Origin: Auriscalpium vulgare
Lineage: Eukaryota > Basidiomycota > Agaricomycetes > Russulales > Auriscalpiaceae
Assembly: GCA_019915015.1 (NCBI GenBank)
Contig: JAHBBC010000004.1
Span: 434,001-498,000 of the forward strand
Length of the DNA: 64,000 bases
Direction: 5' to 3'
A program made the position numbers and the translations under genes. Of the stretch, positions 44,901-55,652 are shown piece by piece; positions within the stretch are counted from its first letter, which is position 1, and every line of letters begins with the position of its first letter. The notes under the pieces were generated by a model. That model saw only the letters and a program-made list of their open reading frames with translations, was not told the DNA's origin and ran no database searches.

Positions 44901-46303
44901 TGCTTTTGGCCTTGTGGAATAGTGCCGACTACTCTGTCGACATTATCAATATTTACTTGCGGGTTCTCGCCTTCAATGTGTTGATCGTCTTCTTGCAGGT
45001 TCGAATGGTACTGCGCTGCTAGCTCGGCCATTTTCTGCGAGTGTGTTTCGTATGTGCGTGCTCTCGGTAGGTTAGTGGGTATATGGGGCATTTGTAGCCG
45101 CGTGATTATGTCGCGTGGTTTCTGTTCCTTGTTTGCCTTCGTCCAGTATTTTCCTACTGATTCTCCCTTTACATGCCATCGTGCCTGGGCGTTTCGTTCT
45201 GACGCGCTGCGGCGTTTCTTTTCCAGGTGCTCGATCTCCTCTACGATGAGGGCTTCCTCTCTCCTGGTTTCCTCCTTATCGTCTATGGTCGGGTCGTTCG
45301 CAAGTCGATGGGCTTCTTCCCTTAGTTTCTTGAGCTTAGTCGCAATGCGGTTTACTGCGGCTTTCGCTACTTTTTTTGCTTCCTTTGTTATGTCGTCTTT
45401 GAAATCTTGCCATAGGACTTGTGGGTTCTCTTCCTGCCTGTTCGCAAAGGGTCCTCTTAGTTTCTCTTCCAGGGTTCTTCCTTTCTCTACTATGGAGCTG
45501 ATGAGTTTCTTGTCCTCGATCAAGAATATCGGCCATGTCCATCGTCCTTTTCCTATATGTGGCGCGTTTTTTAGCGAGTGCTTGACGCTCACCATGTCGT
45601 GGTCCGAGTATATCACTTTTGTGTTCACTTCCCACTCATATGCATTTTTGCTGTGTTCTTTGGTCGTGTAGATCCGGTCGAGTCGGGATTTCCTCTGGTT
45701 CGAGGTGTAGCGGTACGTGAATACTCGTTCTTTTTCGTTGTCGTTTCTCCATGCGTCAATTAGATCATACGTTTGGCGGAATTCTCGCAGGGCCTCAACT
45801 GCTCGTTCATCATCTGGCCGTTGCGGGGCTCGGTCTCGTGCGTCTTCAATGAGGTTAAAGTCGCCCAGGAGGTAGTCAATTTGGGTTATGTTGTGGTCTT
45901 TGAGTCTAAGTTCGAGCTCGTCCCAGAAGTCGAGGTGTTCGCGTGGTGCGTTAGGTGCGTACACGTTTAGTATTCTCAGGGTTTCTGATTCGTTCCATTT
46001 GATTTCTAGCAGGGCTGCCCTTCCCTCTATGAGCGGGGTCGTGTGTGCGTCGTTTGTGTTGATCATTCCTTTGTTCAGGACGAAACCTACCCCGGCGGAA
46101 CCTGTGGGGTTGTCTGGCAGGTGTGAGTTGAAAATTTCATATGATTTTGCATATTTCACTTGTATATCCGACAGTTCTTCCTCCGTCAGGTGAGTTTCTT
46201 GTAGCGCTAGGATGCCTACTTTGTATTCCCTCATGGCCCTGTGTATTTCCAGCCATTTACTGCGGGTCTGACCTGATTTTGTCTGGAAGGTGCGTCCGTT
46301 CAT
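41963..46303 (-). pseudogene. LINE ORF2: endonuclease, reverse transcriptase, RNase H
   Basis: About 1,447 codons without a stop. Endonuclease (residues ~1-270): MNGRTF start block, LALQETHL, YLLGDFNLIED, YSDHDMVSVKH. RT (~480-800): TGLDGCPYEIWKK, NYRPITLLNTDYEILTK, DQAGFVPGRSI, ALDQEKAYDKI, GVRQGDPLSCLLFNL, catalytic FADDTLLYL. RNase H (~1200-1330): VYTDGSCTNNG, RTDSESVMKG, WVKGHSGNAGNDGADEQAD. Then CGVCNDPVE, the start of a zf-RVT finger. Domain order fits I/Tad1-group LINEs of fungi. The true N-terminus continues at 51446 and the C-terminus at 36388; E3 splits it exactly at the QN|MNGR junction. All motifs look intact, so the element was recently active before disruption. Confidence 0.9.
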
Positions 46304-46777
46304 ATTACGATTACTATAATCGTTTATTTAATCCACAGGTCAGGTTTTTTGTCACACATTTTTATGAGTCGCTCTAGGAAGTTGGCTCCCACGGTCAAGT
46401 CGCGTCGTGACACCTGCCTAATATGGTATGTCTCAGTCAGCTTTGATTCCTAGGTCTCTTGCATGTATGAACCATCAAAAGTGTCGCGTTTACGCCAGTA
46501 TTTTGCAATTTCTGGGCCAATGAGTACAGATATGAGCATGATTTTGAGTGATCTAAGTTGACAAAGCAAGTGTTCATACTTACTATTTTTGGTATTACTT
46601 TCCCACGGTACTCGAAATGTACCCTATCTGGGACCTGGGGACTAGGATATGGGCTTGGGCAGCCACGGTTCGTTTTTCGTGAGCTTACGTGATGCGCGCG
46701 TTAATTAAAACACGGCCCCGACACGTTGCGCGACTGTATTTCGCGTGCACCCGCTTCATATGCTCTACTACCTGTGC

Positions 46778-49700
46778 CTACGAGAGTATATACGCTTGTT
46801 TGTCCCCTCCCTGACAATCCGACGAGCTTTCCGCCTGCTTTGGGGTCAAATCAGGCTCCATCAGACCATCTGAGCGTGTGATTGCAGCTTGCAGCTTCGA
46901 GAACTTCTCTGCCTTCCGTGCGGAATCCTTCTTCAAGCCAATGGAAGTGTCCCCAGCTTTCCTACGCTTGTCCAGTTGGTCCTCGAGCTGTGCGCTTGTC
47001 ATCTCTCGTAAAACTGCCACGTCGTCAACGAGCTTGATCGAGTCGAGTCGCTCGACCTTGTCTGCCCTCTTCTTCTCCCTCACGGCATCCTTTGCATGCT
47101 TGGCCTCGACTACCTCTTTGTCATGCGAGACCTGGGCAGCCCGAGCTTTCGACGCAAGTCCGCTGGAATCAAGTGCTCGTGCTTGATGCATGAGATGGAG
47201 GTGGTCTTCTGGCTGGGTGAGGATAGCTGATATGAAAGCCTCGGTATCATTGTGAGTGCATGTTGCCTGTGCATTGTATGCGTGGATGGTTGAATTGGGC
47301 CTGGTACGTGCATGCAGACGGAACGATCCCAAGGCGCCCTCATTCGCGTCGTTTGTCGCTGGCATCCACGCGCGCTCGCGTTCTGATGCCGTCGCCAGGT
47401 CTATGAGACCGCCCGGCACAAATTCGGACGTGAAACGCTCCCACGTCGCCAACGCGCCACGCAAGAATGCCACCAGCGCGCCTTCCAGATGTGGAAGACT
47501 TGGTGCAAGTGCCCGGACAGCATACATCGCCTCCGGACGATGCCACTGGAGTCCGTCCATTGCGCCTGTCGTAGCGGTTGCATCCGTGGCAAGCAAAAGG
47601 CCAGGATTGTCGATAAGCTTCTCTATGAAGCCCAGAACATCGCGGTGAAAAGGTCCGTAGCTCAGCATGTTCCCGTTGCCGCTCTCTGACCCTCGCACAA
47701 CTCGCATGTAGGGGTGTGTGATTGATTGTGCATACAGCACGAGCACAGCTAGCTCTGTCAATGTCGGGATGTCTTGCAGGGCATTGTAGACATTCTGTTC
47801 CATGTGGTTCAAGGTGCGCGCCGTTTTTTTGTCCTTTATTAGCTCAAGAAACTCAACGAGGCCAAACCGGTACACCAAAATCTCGGCAGCCGCCTCGCAA
47901 TAGGATTGATACCTTGTATTGCTCGTGTCCGGGAATTTGGTTTCGCGGTTGTGGTGCTCGCGGAGATAATTTCGGTACGTGTCTTGCGCCCCTTTCTTGT
48001 CGTCTTTATGATTGAATAATGCCCCCGCAAGCTCGGCCGTCTTGACGCCACCACACGATGTCACCTCTTGTGCCCGCACTTCCGCCGCTGTTGATGCTTC
48101 GGCACCCTCCGCAATCGCTTCCAGTGTCGCTGCGTTGTCCCGATTCGCAAGGGGGATGGGGCCAGGAATATTGTGAGTTGCCCAGAACTCCTGCATTGCC
48201 CGGTTCCCTCCCTTGACAGAATTTAGTTCCTTGTGCATACAGCAGCCGCACCAAATGAAGAGATCGAGCTCGCGCTTCTTCTCCTCTGGCAGGTTGCCAT
48301 AAGCCTCGTTCCCTAATCGAATAGACAGCTCCTTCATTGCGGACACCTCGCGGACGGTCTTCTGTTCGGCACTCAACGATTCCCATGCGGCCTCGCCGCC
48401 GGCGTCAAGGATCTTCTTCCGGTTGGTCTCCAGCAACGTCGCGATCAGGTCCTCGGTTGGCCGCGCAATAAGTGAGGTACGTCCGAGTTCCGCATGCATG
48501 CATTCGGCTTTCCACATGCATGCAAGCCTGTACAACTTCTGCTGATCTGCAGCATGATCCATGTTCATGCCCGTCCACTTGCGGATAATCTCCTCGGCCT
48601 CAAGAGTGATCGACGCGCGCTTTGCCAGCGGGCTCTGTGTGTATGCAGTTGCTACAGCAGTGAGACTCTCCTTGATGCCTTCGAGCTGACTTTCGCTGGT
48701 GTGATTGACAGTCGTTTGAACAGACAGCAATCGGACTTTATGCGCAGGTGCCGACTTGGAGTTGTCTGTGTTGCCGGCCGCAACGCCGTAAGAAGGCGCC
48801 GTCACAGCAATATGACGTGATTCGTACTGCAAGTCTTTGTGCGACGTGCCATCGCAGCTCAATGTAAAGCCTGATAGGTTTGTATTCAATTATGAGTGCT
48901 TCTGCTGTACTGATCAATGCTCACTTGATGCCCTAGATATCTCATACCCAAGTTGAATATTTGACGCGACACCGCCTTCCTTAATTGCTCGGCCAACAGT
49001 CCTTCGGCTCATCCCACTTCCCTTCATTTTGATCCCGGCCATCGTTGAACAAGCATTTACTGCCTTCCCAATGTGCTCTTGGGAACATCCCGACTTCACC
49101 AGGAACCGTGCGAGTGCCCGCATCGCTGGGATATATGCGCGACCTTGTTTGATGGTGATCGTGCGCGCGCTTGCGATGCCACGTTTCCGCCCGCTCTCAA
49201 GGGCCTTTTGTATGCGTTTTGGTACCCTGTAGAGCTTAGCTTTCAAGTTGCGCATCTGTGTCCGCACGGTGCGGTGCTCGATTGCGTGCGCGGCCTGTTC
49301 GACAAGTAGGTTCTCGATTGAAGCTCGCTTGACCTTGAGCTCATCTGAAAGCCGTTCGCTCTCCTTCTTGATTGCAGCGCATGACTGTATCTCATTGTGC
49401 AGGCCATCCAGATCAGCAATTTTGCGCGCAAGCTTAATCTTGAAAGCTTCCTTCGCACGATTGGTGCTTGTGCAAGCCCTGGTAAGCTTCTTCCGCTCGT
49501 TCCTGAGCAATTGATCTTTCTTCGAGAGCCGACTTTGCACAACACCCAGCGCATCACGGGTAACAGCAAGAGTGGCCTCCGTCCTCACTTTGACGGCTTC
49601 AGCAGCCCTGTGAAGCAGCTGTGCTGTTTCCGCAGCTGCCCGTGCTTCTGCCAGTAGGCCTCGAGTGATTTCGAGCGAGACTGTCAAGCTTTCGACTTCC

Positions 49701-50032
49701 CGAGCACAGGCAGTACCAGACCGCGTTCCAGATGGGCCACTGTGTCTAGCTGGATGTTTGTTTTCCTTCCCGACGAGAGGGCTGGAAGGGTGCCCATGTC
49801 TTGCAGCTCGAGCGCGAGCTGCATTCTGCAGCTGTTCTGGGGACTTCATGTTCCTATCGGGATGTGTCAACCAGCCCTCTAGGATATTTGTAGTAATATA
49901 TTGCTGTACCGCTGGTGTTTTGAGACGGCTGTGTCGTCGCTGCGACGGTGCTGCGAGTTTCTGTTGATCGTGGAGACGCGTCGGTGTGCTCCACGAGCTG
50001 AACACGTGATCGTGGTACAGCCAATAGCCCAT
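46778..50032 (-). CDS. 1066-aa coiled-coil protein of unknown function, cargo of E3
   Basis: Two exons, 50032-48925 and 48870-46778, joined across a 54-nt GT-AG intron in phase (3201 nt). The N-terminal part is basic; residues ~110-250 form a Glu/Arg/Ala-rich coiled coil (VESLTVSLEITRGLLAEARA onward). Next come MRALARFLVKSGCSQEHIGKA, SRRTVGRAIKEGGVASNIQL, the splice junction, then TLSCDGTSHKDLQYESRHIA, LLSVQTTVNHTSESQ, NMDHAADQQKLYRLACMWK, FIWCGCCMHKELNSVKGGN, LANRDNAATL, FNHKDDKKGAQDTYR and a Lys-rich C-terminal coiled coil. I recall many similar proteins in agaricomycetes, with conserved DGT.HK and CCMHK(E/D)LN motifs, all of unknown function. The Cys/His/Asp motifs could bind metal. The frame is intact inside a mobile element, which suggests it moves with such elements. 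Confidence 0.75.
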
Positions 50033-50519
50033 GTTTGCAAAGGTACCTCATTGCATTATCTATTCGAAAGGCTACAGAAAATTTGAAGCGGCAGTATTGA
50101 AGAGGTCATCATACACGGCATTTTGGATAGAGGAATAATGAAGGAAGGTGTTCTACAGGTGCTTAGTGGTCTCGATCTCTACGAGAAAGGACATCCCAGA
50201 CTATCCCTCTATCCAAATACTACTTTACAATATTCTAAGGTTTATCATTGCTTCCAATTGATGTGGAGAGTGCGCACATCGCGCAGAGTGAGACCGCAAG
50301 TCGGAGTGCCGTATGGAGGACGCCGGCCGTGCAATTTCACTCAGCCACTGATCGTGGGAATAAATTTACGCACAACCGAAATGCCCAAGCCCATAGGATA
50401 TGAAGGGACCTCATAGAATAGCCTATGACAATGTAGAAGATCCTTTGAAGCAGCTTCAAAAGGTATATATGTATGTATTGCCATTTGAGTTACCATATAT
50501 GGGCATAGGAATGGCCACC

Positions 50520-50587
50520 CGGGTGTTTACGGCCATCCAGGTGTCGCACTTGTGAAAGTGCGACACCTGGATGGCCGTAAATACCCG
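50520..50587. repeat. Near-perfect 32-bp hairpin
   Basis: CGGGTGTTTACGGCCATCCA and following bases to 50551 pair with 50556-50587; loop GTGA; one G-T pair and no mismatch. It lies in the gene-free part of E3. It could be a tiny foldback insertion or a structured RNA precursor. Confidence 0.85.
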
Positions 50588-51445
50588 AGGTAGGACCAAA
50601 GATGGTATATTATTCCCACGGGTTCAGAGCAGACCATATCTTGGCCAATATTTATTCAATCAGGACAATCTTGGTATCGCTGGACTCCTAAAAATCAGCT
50701 CTATTTTATCATGTATTACATGAGTCCACATGAGGGTTGTATAGCCTTCATTTCAGATGTTTATCACTTCGTATACAGCATATATAGAGTTAATATGTCA
50801 ATTGCCATTGTAAAATGATCATAATTCCTCAGTATAATAAGTCAATGTACCAACTCTATCTGTGTGATTTTTACCATTTTTAGGTAGGTCAAAGGTACAC
50901 TTAGGCAACAGTATGTAATAAATTCAAGCAATATTCTGTTAGAACTGCATACATTTTATCTTCTCTTTGTCTTTTGATTGAATATTTTGCCATATATCTT
51001 TCACTGCGTCTCCCAGACTTTATGAGAGTAGATGAAGCTCCCATGCAGCATAGATTACCTCTCTGGACCTTACAAAGTCTTTGAGCTGTCAGAATTATAG
51101 ATGGACAGGTGTTAGTCTCTTGCTGAGCATGCTTAGTCAAAACTATATAGGTGGGATCTGTTAGCACCAGGTGGAGTACATGAAGTACCCCACAAAATAT
51201 ATACCAGCATATGTCACACATCACAATTCTAGTTCCACATACAGCCATACTAGAGCCTGTGCTCTATTTATAGAAACCTAACAGCATGTGTCATAGCTAT
51301 AATTGAACTGAGCCTAATACAGTAAGTAGAGAATATAATGGCTTAGCATCTGTTGTTATCACATAAAATATGTAAGAAAACTAGATATAATAAGAATGAT
51401 TATAGTAATTGTACTGCCATGCTTGCAATGGCCACTGACCCCAAG

Positions 51446-51696
51446 TTTTGTGTCGCTATCTTGACATGCGCTTTGACGTTTTTCTTTTTCTTTTGTGAGC
51501 GGTTGATTATCTTTGCTCGGTCTACTCTATTAAGTCCTAGTGTATTCGGGTGTTCTCCCGTGTCCTGGCGATGAGGACGCCCGCGATCGGGCTGAGGTTG
51601 TTGTGCTGGTGATCCAGCTCCGCCTGCATTCTCTCGGACAGCATCATTTGAGGGGATCTCGGCGGTCGAAGATGGCCCCTCTCCGCGGTCCGAGAA
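51446..51696 (-). pseudogene. LINE 5' segment, upstream of the endonuclease
   Basis: The open minus frame RGEGPSSTAEIPSNDAVREN, then a Gln/Pro/Arg stretch and NRSQKKKKNVKAHVKIATQN, leads into MNGRTF at 46303 once E3 is removed. The KIATQN-MNGR block is the usual first motif of an APE-type endonuclease. The element ends at 51696, so the protein is 5'-truncated or starts in this frame without a visible Met in the LINE part. Confidence 0.8.
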
Positions 51697-51730
51697 TATA
51701 CTGCATCTCCTACATCTGATCGCATTACAG

Positions 51731-52341
51731 AGACGTATGGAAATGGGAGCAGAAGCCTTTCGAGGGTCAGACCCAGGAGTTGGAATTTGACATGTACGCT
51801 GTCCTATACCTTCTGGAAAAACATGTATGCTAACAACATGCATAGGGTGCGTTAGAACTTGCGCATCGCTATGGGCTCTCTGACCCGGTTACAGTACGCA
51901 GACCTTGCAGCCATGGTCTACATTGCACAAGACCACAATGTGGACGTTGCAAATGCGACGGATCACCGGGTGCGTGTTCACAGGCATGCCAACAAGATCA
52001 CATACCTGGCGCCCCCACCTCGCTATTTGCACCTCCGCCCCCGCACAATATACTGCATTTATCCAAACACTTTTCGCGCAGAATTGACGTCACCAGCACG
52101 GTACATTTGCATCAAGGAGATTGGACCTGGACCGGACACCGTTACGTACAGTTATATACCTGAGTCGGATGGAGTGGAGCAGACTGACGAAGACATGGTT
52201 ATGAGCCCAGAGCTCATTACTTTCTGGTGCCCATCCACACAGTCTTGCATCCGTAGACGTCAGTTCCCCATTCTACCTTTAGACATAGACTCTGTTGCTC
52301 ATCCCATAACTGGGGACGCTGTCATTACTTTTACACCCTGA
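51731..52341 (+). CDS. Downstream exons of the LINE-interrupted plus-strand gene, model uncertain
   Basis: The exon from 51731 reads DVWKWEQKPFEGQT and ELEFDMYAVLYLLEKH up to a donor-like GTATGC at about 51823. Beyond it two frames compete. One (51867-52157) is Cys-rich (CSHGLHCTRPQCGRCKCDGS, GACSQACQQDH) and ends near WTWTGHRY. The other stays open to a stop at 52341 and reads YADLAAMVYIAQDHNVDV, ITYLAPPPRYL, PESDGVEQTDEDMVM. The Cys spacing suggests zinc binding; the longer frame has no stop for 480 nt. I cannot decide without transcript data. 52342-52643 holds nothing I can identify. Confidence 0.4.
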
Positions 52342-52643
52342 GTGTTATATATAGCATGGAATCGAACAGTCTTGAATACATACCCATTGCGTTTAGGCAT
52401 TGTGCAGTGATGATAATGAGGCATTAGTGTTGAGGCATAGAATATTGGGCCTAAGATGAAGTCATCCTGAGCAACCTGGTTGCATTCTATTCAAGAAGAC
52501 TTAGACGAAGAATGCTTTCACACATAAGGGGGAGATGAGCAGAGAGGTTTTCATAACAGGGCACATGCTATGACCCAATACAAAGTACCAACGGACACAT
52601 AACTAAGCCTTACTCGCCTTGCAATCCATCCCCCAACAACCAC

Positions 52644-55600
52644 CTAGCCGTGATACACATAGCCACCAAGGGTGGCCATAACCTGCCCACCAACAATGTT
52701 GAAGCCTAGGCCCCAGGTGCCGTCGCTGCGCATGAACCGCGTGGCGGTGAACAGGATATTGACCAGCGACTCCCTTGGGATCTCACCCACCCAAAGAGGG
52801 TCAGGCATGTGGCGGCCCTTCTGCCGAGCGATCATGGGTGGCAGAACGTTGGGACGGATAATGCCATTTGTCTGGTGGTAGAAGTGACGACGGGAGTCCC
52901 AGATGGGCACTATACAAGATATATGAGAGCTTGCCTTGAAAAGAGAATTGTGCACTTACCCTTGTCGGTACATTTCAGGGCAGTGCGGGAGACTTCCTTA
53001 TTGACCAATGCATTTGGCCCAGTTGCCGTTGTGGCAACCGCTGCACGATTGGGACCGCAATCTATTCCACCATAATGTGAGTAGGATATAGCCAGAGAAT
53101 ATCTCAAGCACATACCAACACGTTTGGTGCTTGGCTGGGCCTCGACATTGCCAGTAGTGGTGGTGAACCGCAACGCACCACTCGGGGATGACCAGTAGGA
53201 CATTGTCCTGTCATCGAAGAACACCCCAAACATTGCCAACATGTGGCGAAGCTCCGCCACCAGACCAAAGACCTCAATCCCACGCTGCGACCTGTTGCCA
53301 AAGGTCTGGCCAAGCCCAAGCAGAAAAGACGCGTCGAGTACACCGACCACCCGGAAGATGGGAACAGTCCTGCTGATAGGATCCCATAGACCCCAAGATT
53401 CCATGCCCTTGCGGAACCCGATCTTGATGGTTCTGATCCGACTGGGGTCAGAGATGCGGATGGGGCTCTGGATGTTGGCTTGATCATCCGACCCATAAGA
53501 CACCATGTCATGCACGGAGCTGCAAAGCACACATCAGCATCAGCATTCAAACAGAGCAGACATTGCACATACCTCATGTTCACCGTGCCGTAGTCAGCAT
53601 GACTGAAGGCAGACAAATCCCCCTCTGTGAGCTGCCCGTTATTCATTTCCACATTCCTGCATGTGTACATAAACAAAATGGCGGCATCCAAGATATTAAA
53701 GAATAACTCACTGCTGAATGGCGACCAGGAATTTGAATAGGTCCCTTATGCCCTGGGGTATATCTTCAAGATTCGTGACCGCGTCGCTATCCATCCAGGC
53801 AAAGCTGGGGAATATTGGCATGAGGACAAGCAAAAGGACATCAACAAAATGCGGCTTACGCATCTTGGTCCGACTGCTCAGCAGGACTATTGGGAGCGAC
53901 ATCGGAATGAGGGTTCACAGTCGTGAACATGTCGGGGGTCTCATTTGTCGCCGGCGCCCCGTCTGTCTCAAGCGTCTCGTTGGAACTTGACGACGGTGTG
54001 TCGTTGGCTGGGAACGTATCTGATTCGGCGGAGATGTAGGGGGCCTGAGAGGGGGAGAATGGACTCGGCAACCAGGGAATGGGATCAATGACCTCGTCCT
54101 GTAACACAGGGGACGAGGGAAGGCTACAATGTGCAAGGGTGAGTGAGCGTTCAAAGGAGAAAAAAGAGAACACACATAGCTGGCGCAACTGCTTTCTTCT
54201 TGCCCTTCTTTGCCTCACGAACGCGCGCCAATATGGCCTTCTCCTTGGCAAGCTGTTGCTTGATGAGCTTCTGTTTCAGGAGAAGGTGCTTAATGGCCAT
54301 GGCGCGATCCACTTTTGACGTTGTGTTGGCACTGTTGGCAGGTCCGGCTGGAATGGACTTGGCCACAGGGGTTTTGGCAAGCGTCTTCTTGCTACAGGAG
54401 TGTGCCAGTGTTAGTTGCATAGTGTAGGTATCCATGCGCATGAGGAACGTACATGGGAGACTTCTGCTTCATCTCCTCTTCAATGTGGACCATGCCTGAC
54501 GAGTCCTCCTCTTCAACGTGGACCATGCCGGAGGGGTCCTCGTCTTCAACATGAACTATGCCCGAGGAGTCCTCCTCTTCAACATGGACTGTGCTCGAGG
54601 AGGTCATGAAGCTAACAATGAGAACAAGTTTAGCGACAAGACAGAGAGTCAGAGCCACTGAAACGTACACGTCATCGTTGTCAGAGATGAAGCCATCGTT
54701 GAAGTCCAGGAAGTCCGCGTCCTCGAAGGCGGAAAGGTCGATGTCGCTCAAGCCATCGCCGGACTCATCAGCCGTGTCGTCTACAAATATGCTCTTTGTC
54801 CCCTGCGGTCGACCACCAGTCCTGCCACTGATATAAGCCCATATAAATGTAGACAATAAAGAAACAATACTTACCGTATGCCCACCTGCTCATTGAGCGC
54901 GTTGGCACCCAAAAGGTCTGGCTTCAAGGCAAAGGGACTGCTAATGTATGTAATTAGTTATCGGAAATGCACGGCATCTGTGCAACACTTACGAAAGTTT
55001 GCTAGGCCCAGCCTGCAAGGCCTTCACCTTCTGAGGCGTTCCAAACTCGACAGGCTGCGCCTTTGAGGTCCTATACACTAGGTGAATGTCATATCAAAGA
55101 GTAGATGTTAATCAGACGTACTGTGGAGTCACGGTGACGAAGTCGTCTCCAGCCTGCGCTTGCACCCTGTGCTGAGGTCAGAGTAAGTCCACCAGCAGAG
55201 AAGACAAACGCACATATTGAACTCCACAGGGAGTAGCGTCTCCTTGGCCTGGGCAGGAGCAGCCTTGGCCTTCTTGAGTGGCCTTCATGAAGATGTCAGT
55301 AAGTAAGCAAGGGAGTGTAAAAGAGCACAGACCTAGCCGGAACAATTGATTGTTTCTTGCCAGTGGGTGGGCCACGCTTGAGAGTAGGCGTAGGCGTAGA
55401 TGCCAGCCCGCTGTCCGAGCTGTCGCTGTCAATGTCGATGATTGACCAGGCCTCGGACACCTTTGGCAGGGCCGGCGACCCCGTAGTTTTCTGTCCAACA
55501 AGAGCGCCGCTAAAACAAGGCAAATTATTAGTAAAGACGACAGTACATAGACAATCAATAACTTACAGTTTTGTACGCGCAAGGACTGGCTGCCTGACGT

Positions 55601-55652
55601 AACGGGCAGTAGAAGTCTTCGAGGACTGGGTGGATCTGGTGGTTGGCGCCAT
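52644..55652 (-). CDS. Intron-rich hypothetical protein
   Basis: ATG at 55652; exon 1 is 55652-55567 and exon 2 55509-55333, in phase with the next (PLKKAKAAPAQAKETLL). About fifteen exons follow. The N-terminal half is disordered: acidic DIDSDSSDSG, DDTADESGDGLSDIDLSAFE, a four-fold repeat around VHVEEEDSSG (54490-54600), then a basic helical stretch AIKHLLLKQKLIKQQLAKEK. The C-terminal half looks folded: YGTVNM, PIRISDPSRIRTIKIGFRK, GMESWGLWDPISRTVPIFRV, LLGLGQTFGNRSQRGIEVFG, LRHMLAMFGVFFDDRTMSYW, DPLWVGEIPRESLVNILFTA, ending GGYVYHG at 52644. I do not recognise a domain, although I recall related proteins in other mushrooms. Consistent splice sites suggest a working gene. Confidence 0.65.

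Larger units (their letters stand above)
46305..51445 (+). mobile_element. E3: Helitron-like element carrying a large gene, in the LINE
   Basis: Starts TTACGATTACTATAATCG, ends hairpin GCCA-T-TGC-AA-GCA-TGGC form (51416-51432) and GACCCCAAG at 51445, then T. Removal joins CCGTTCATA to TTTTGTGTCGC and restores IATQNMNGR across the LINE. The left 330 bp resemble the body of E1, E2 and E5 (GGTCAAGTCGCGTCGT, CCCACGG). The element is 5141 bp and contains a two-exon gene on the minus strand (46778-50032). 50033-51445 has no gene but contains a strong hairpin at 50520-50587. Confidence 0.85.
35664..51710 (-). mobile_element. LINE insertion with 14-bp target duplication
   Basis: The duplication TATACTGCATCTCC is at 35664-35677 and 51697-51710. 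The 3' end is a poly(A) read as T at 35678-35690; the 5' end is at 51696. The LINE itself is about 5.3 kb; the other 10.7 kb are E4 (36389-41962) and E3 (46305-51445). 35691-35884 is the 3' untranslated region. The order of events is clear: LINE first, then E3 and E4 into it, then E2 into E4. Confidence 0.9.

Noticed and set aside
46778..50032. KDZ-type transposase identity for the E3 protein
   Set aside because: The CxC clusters and catalytic blocks I associate with KDZ enzymes are absent; the DGT.HK and CCMHK motifs belong to a different family.
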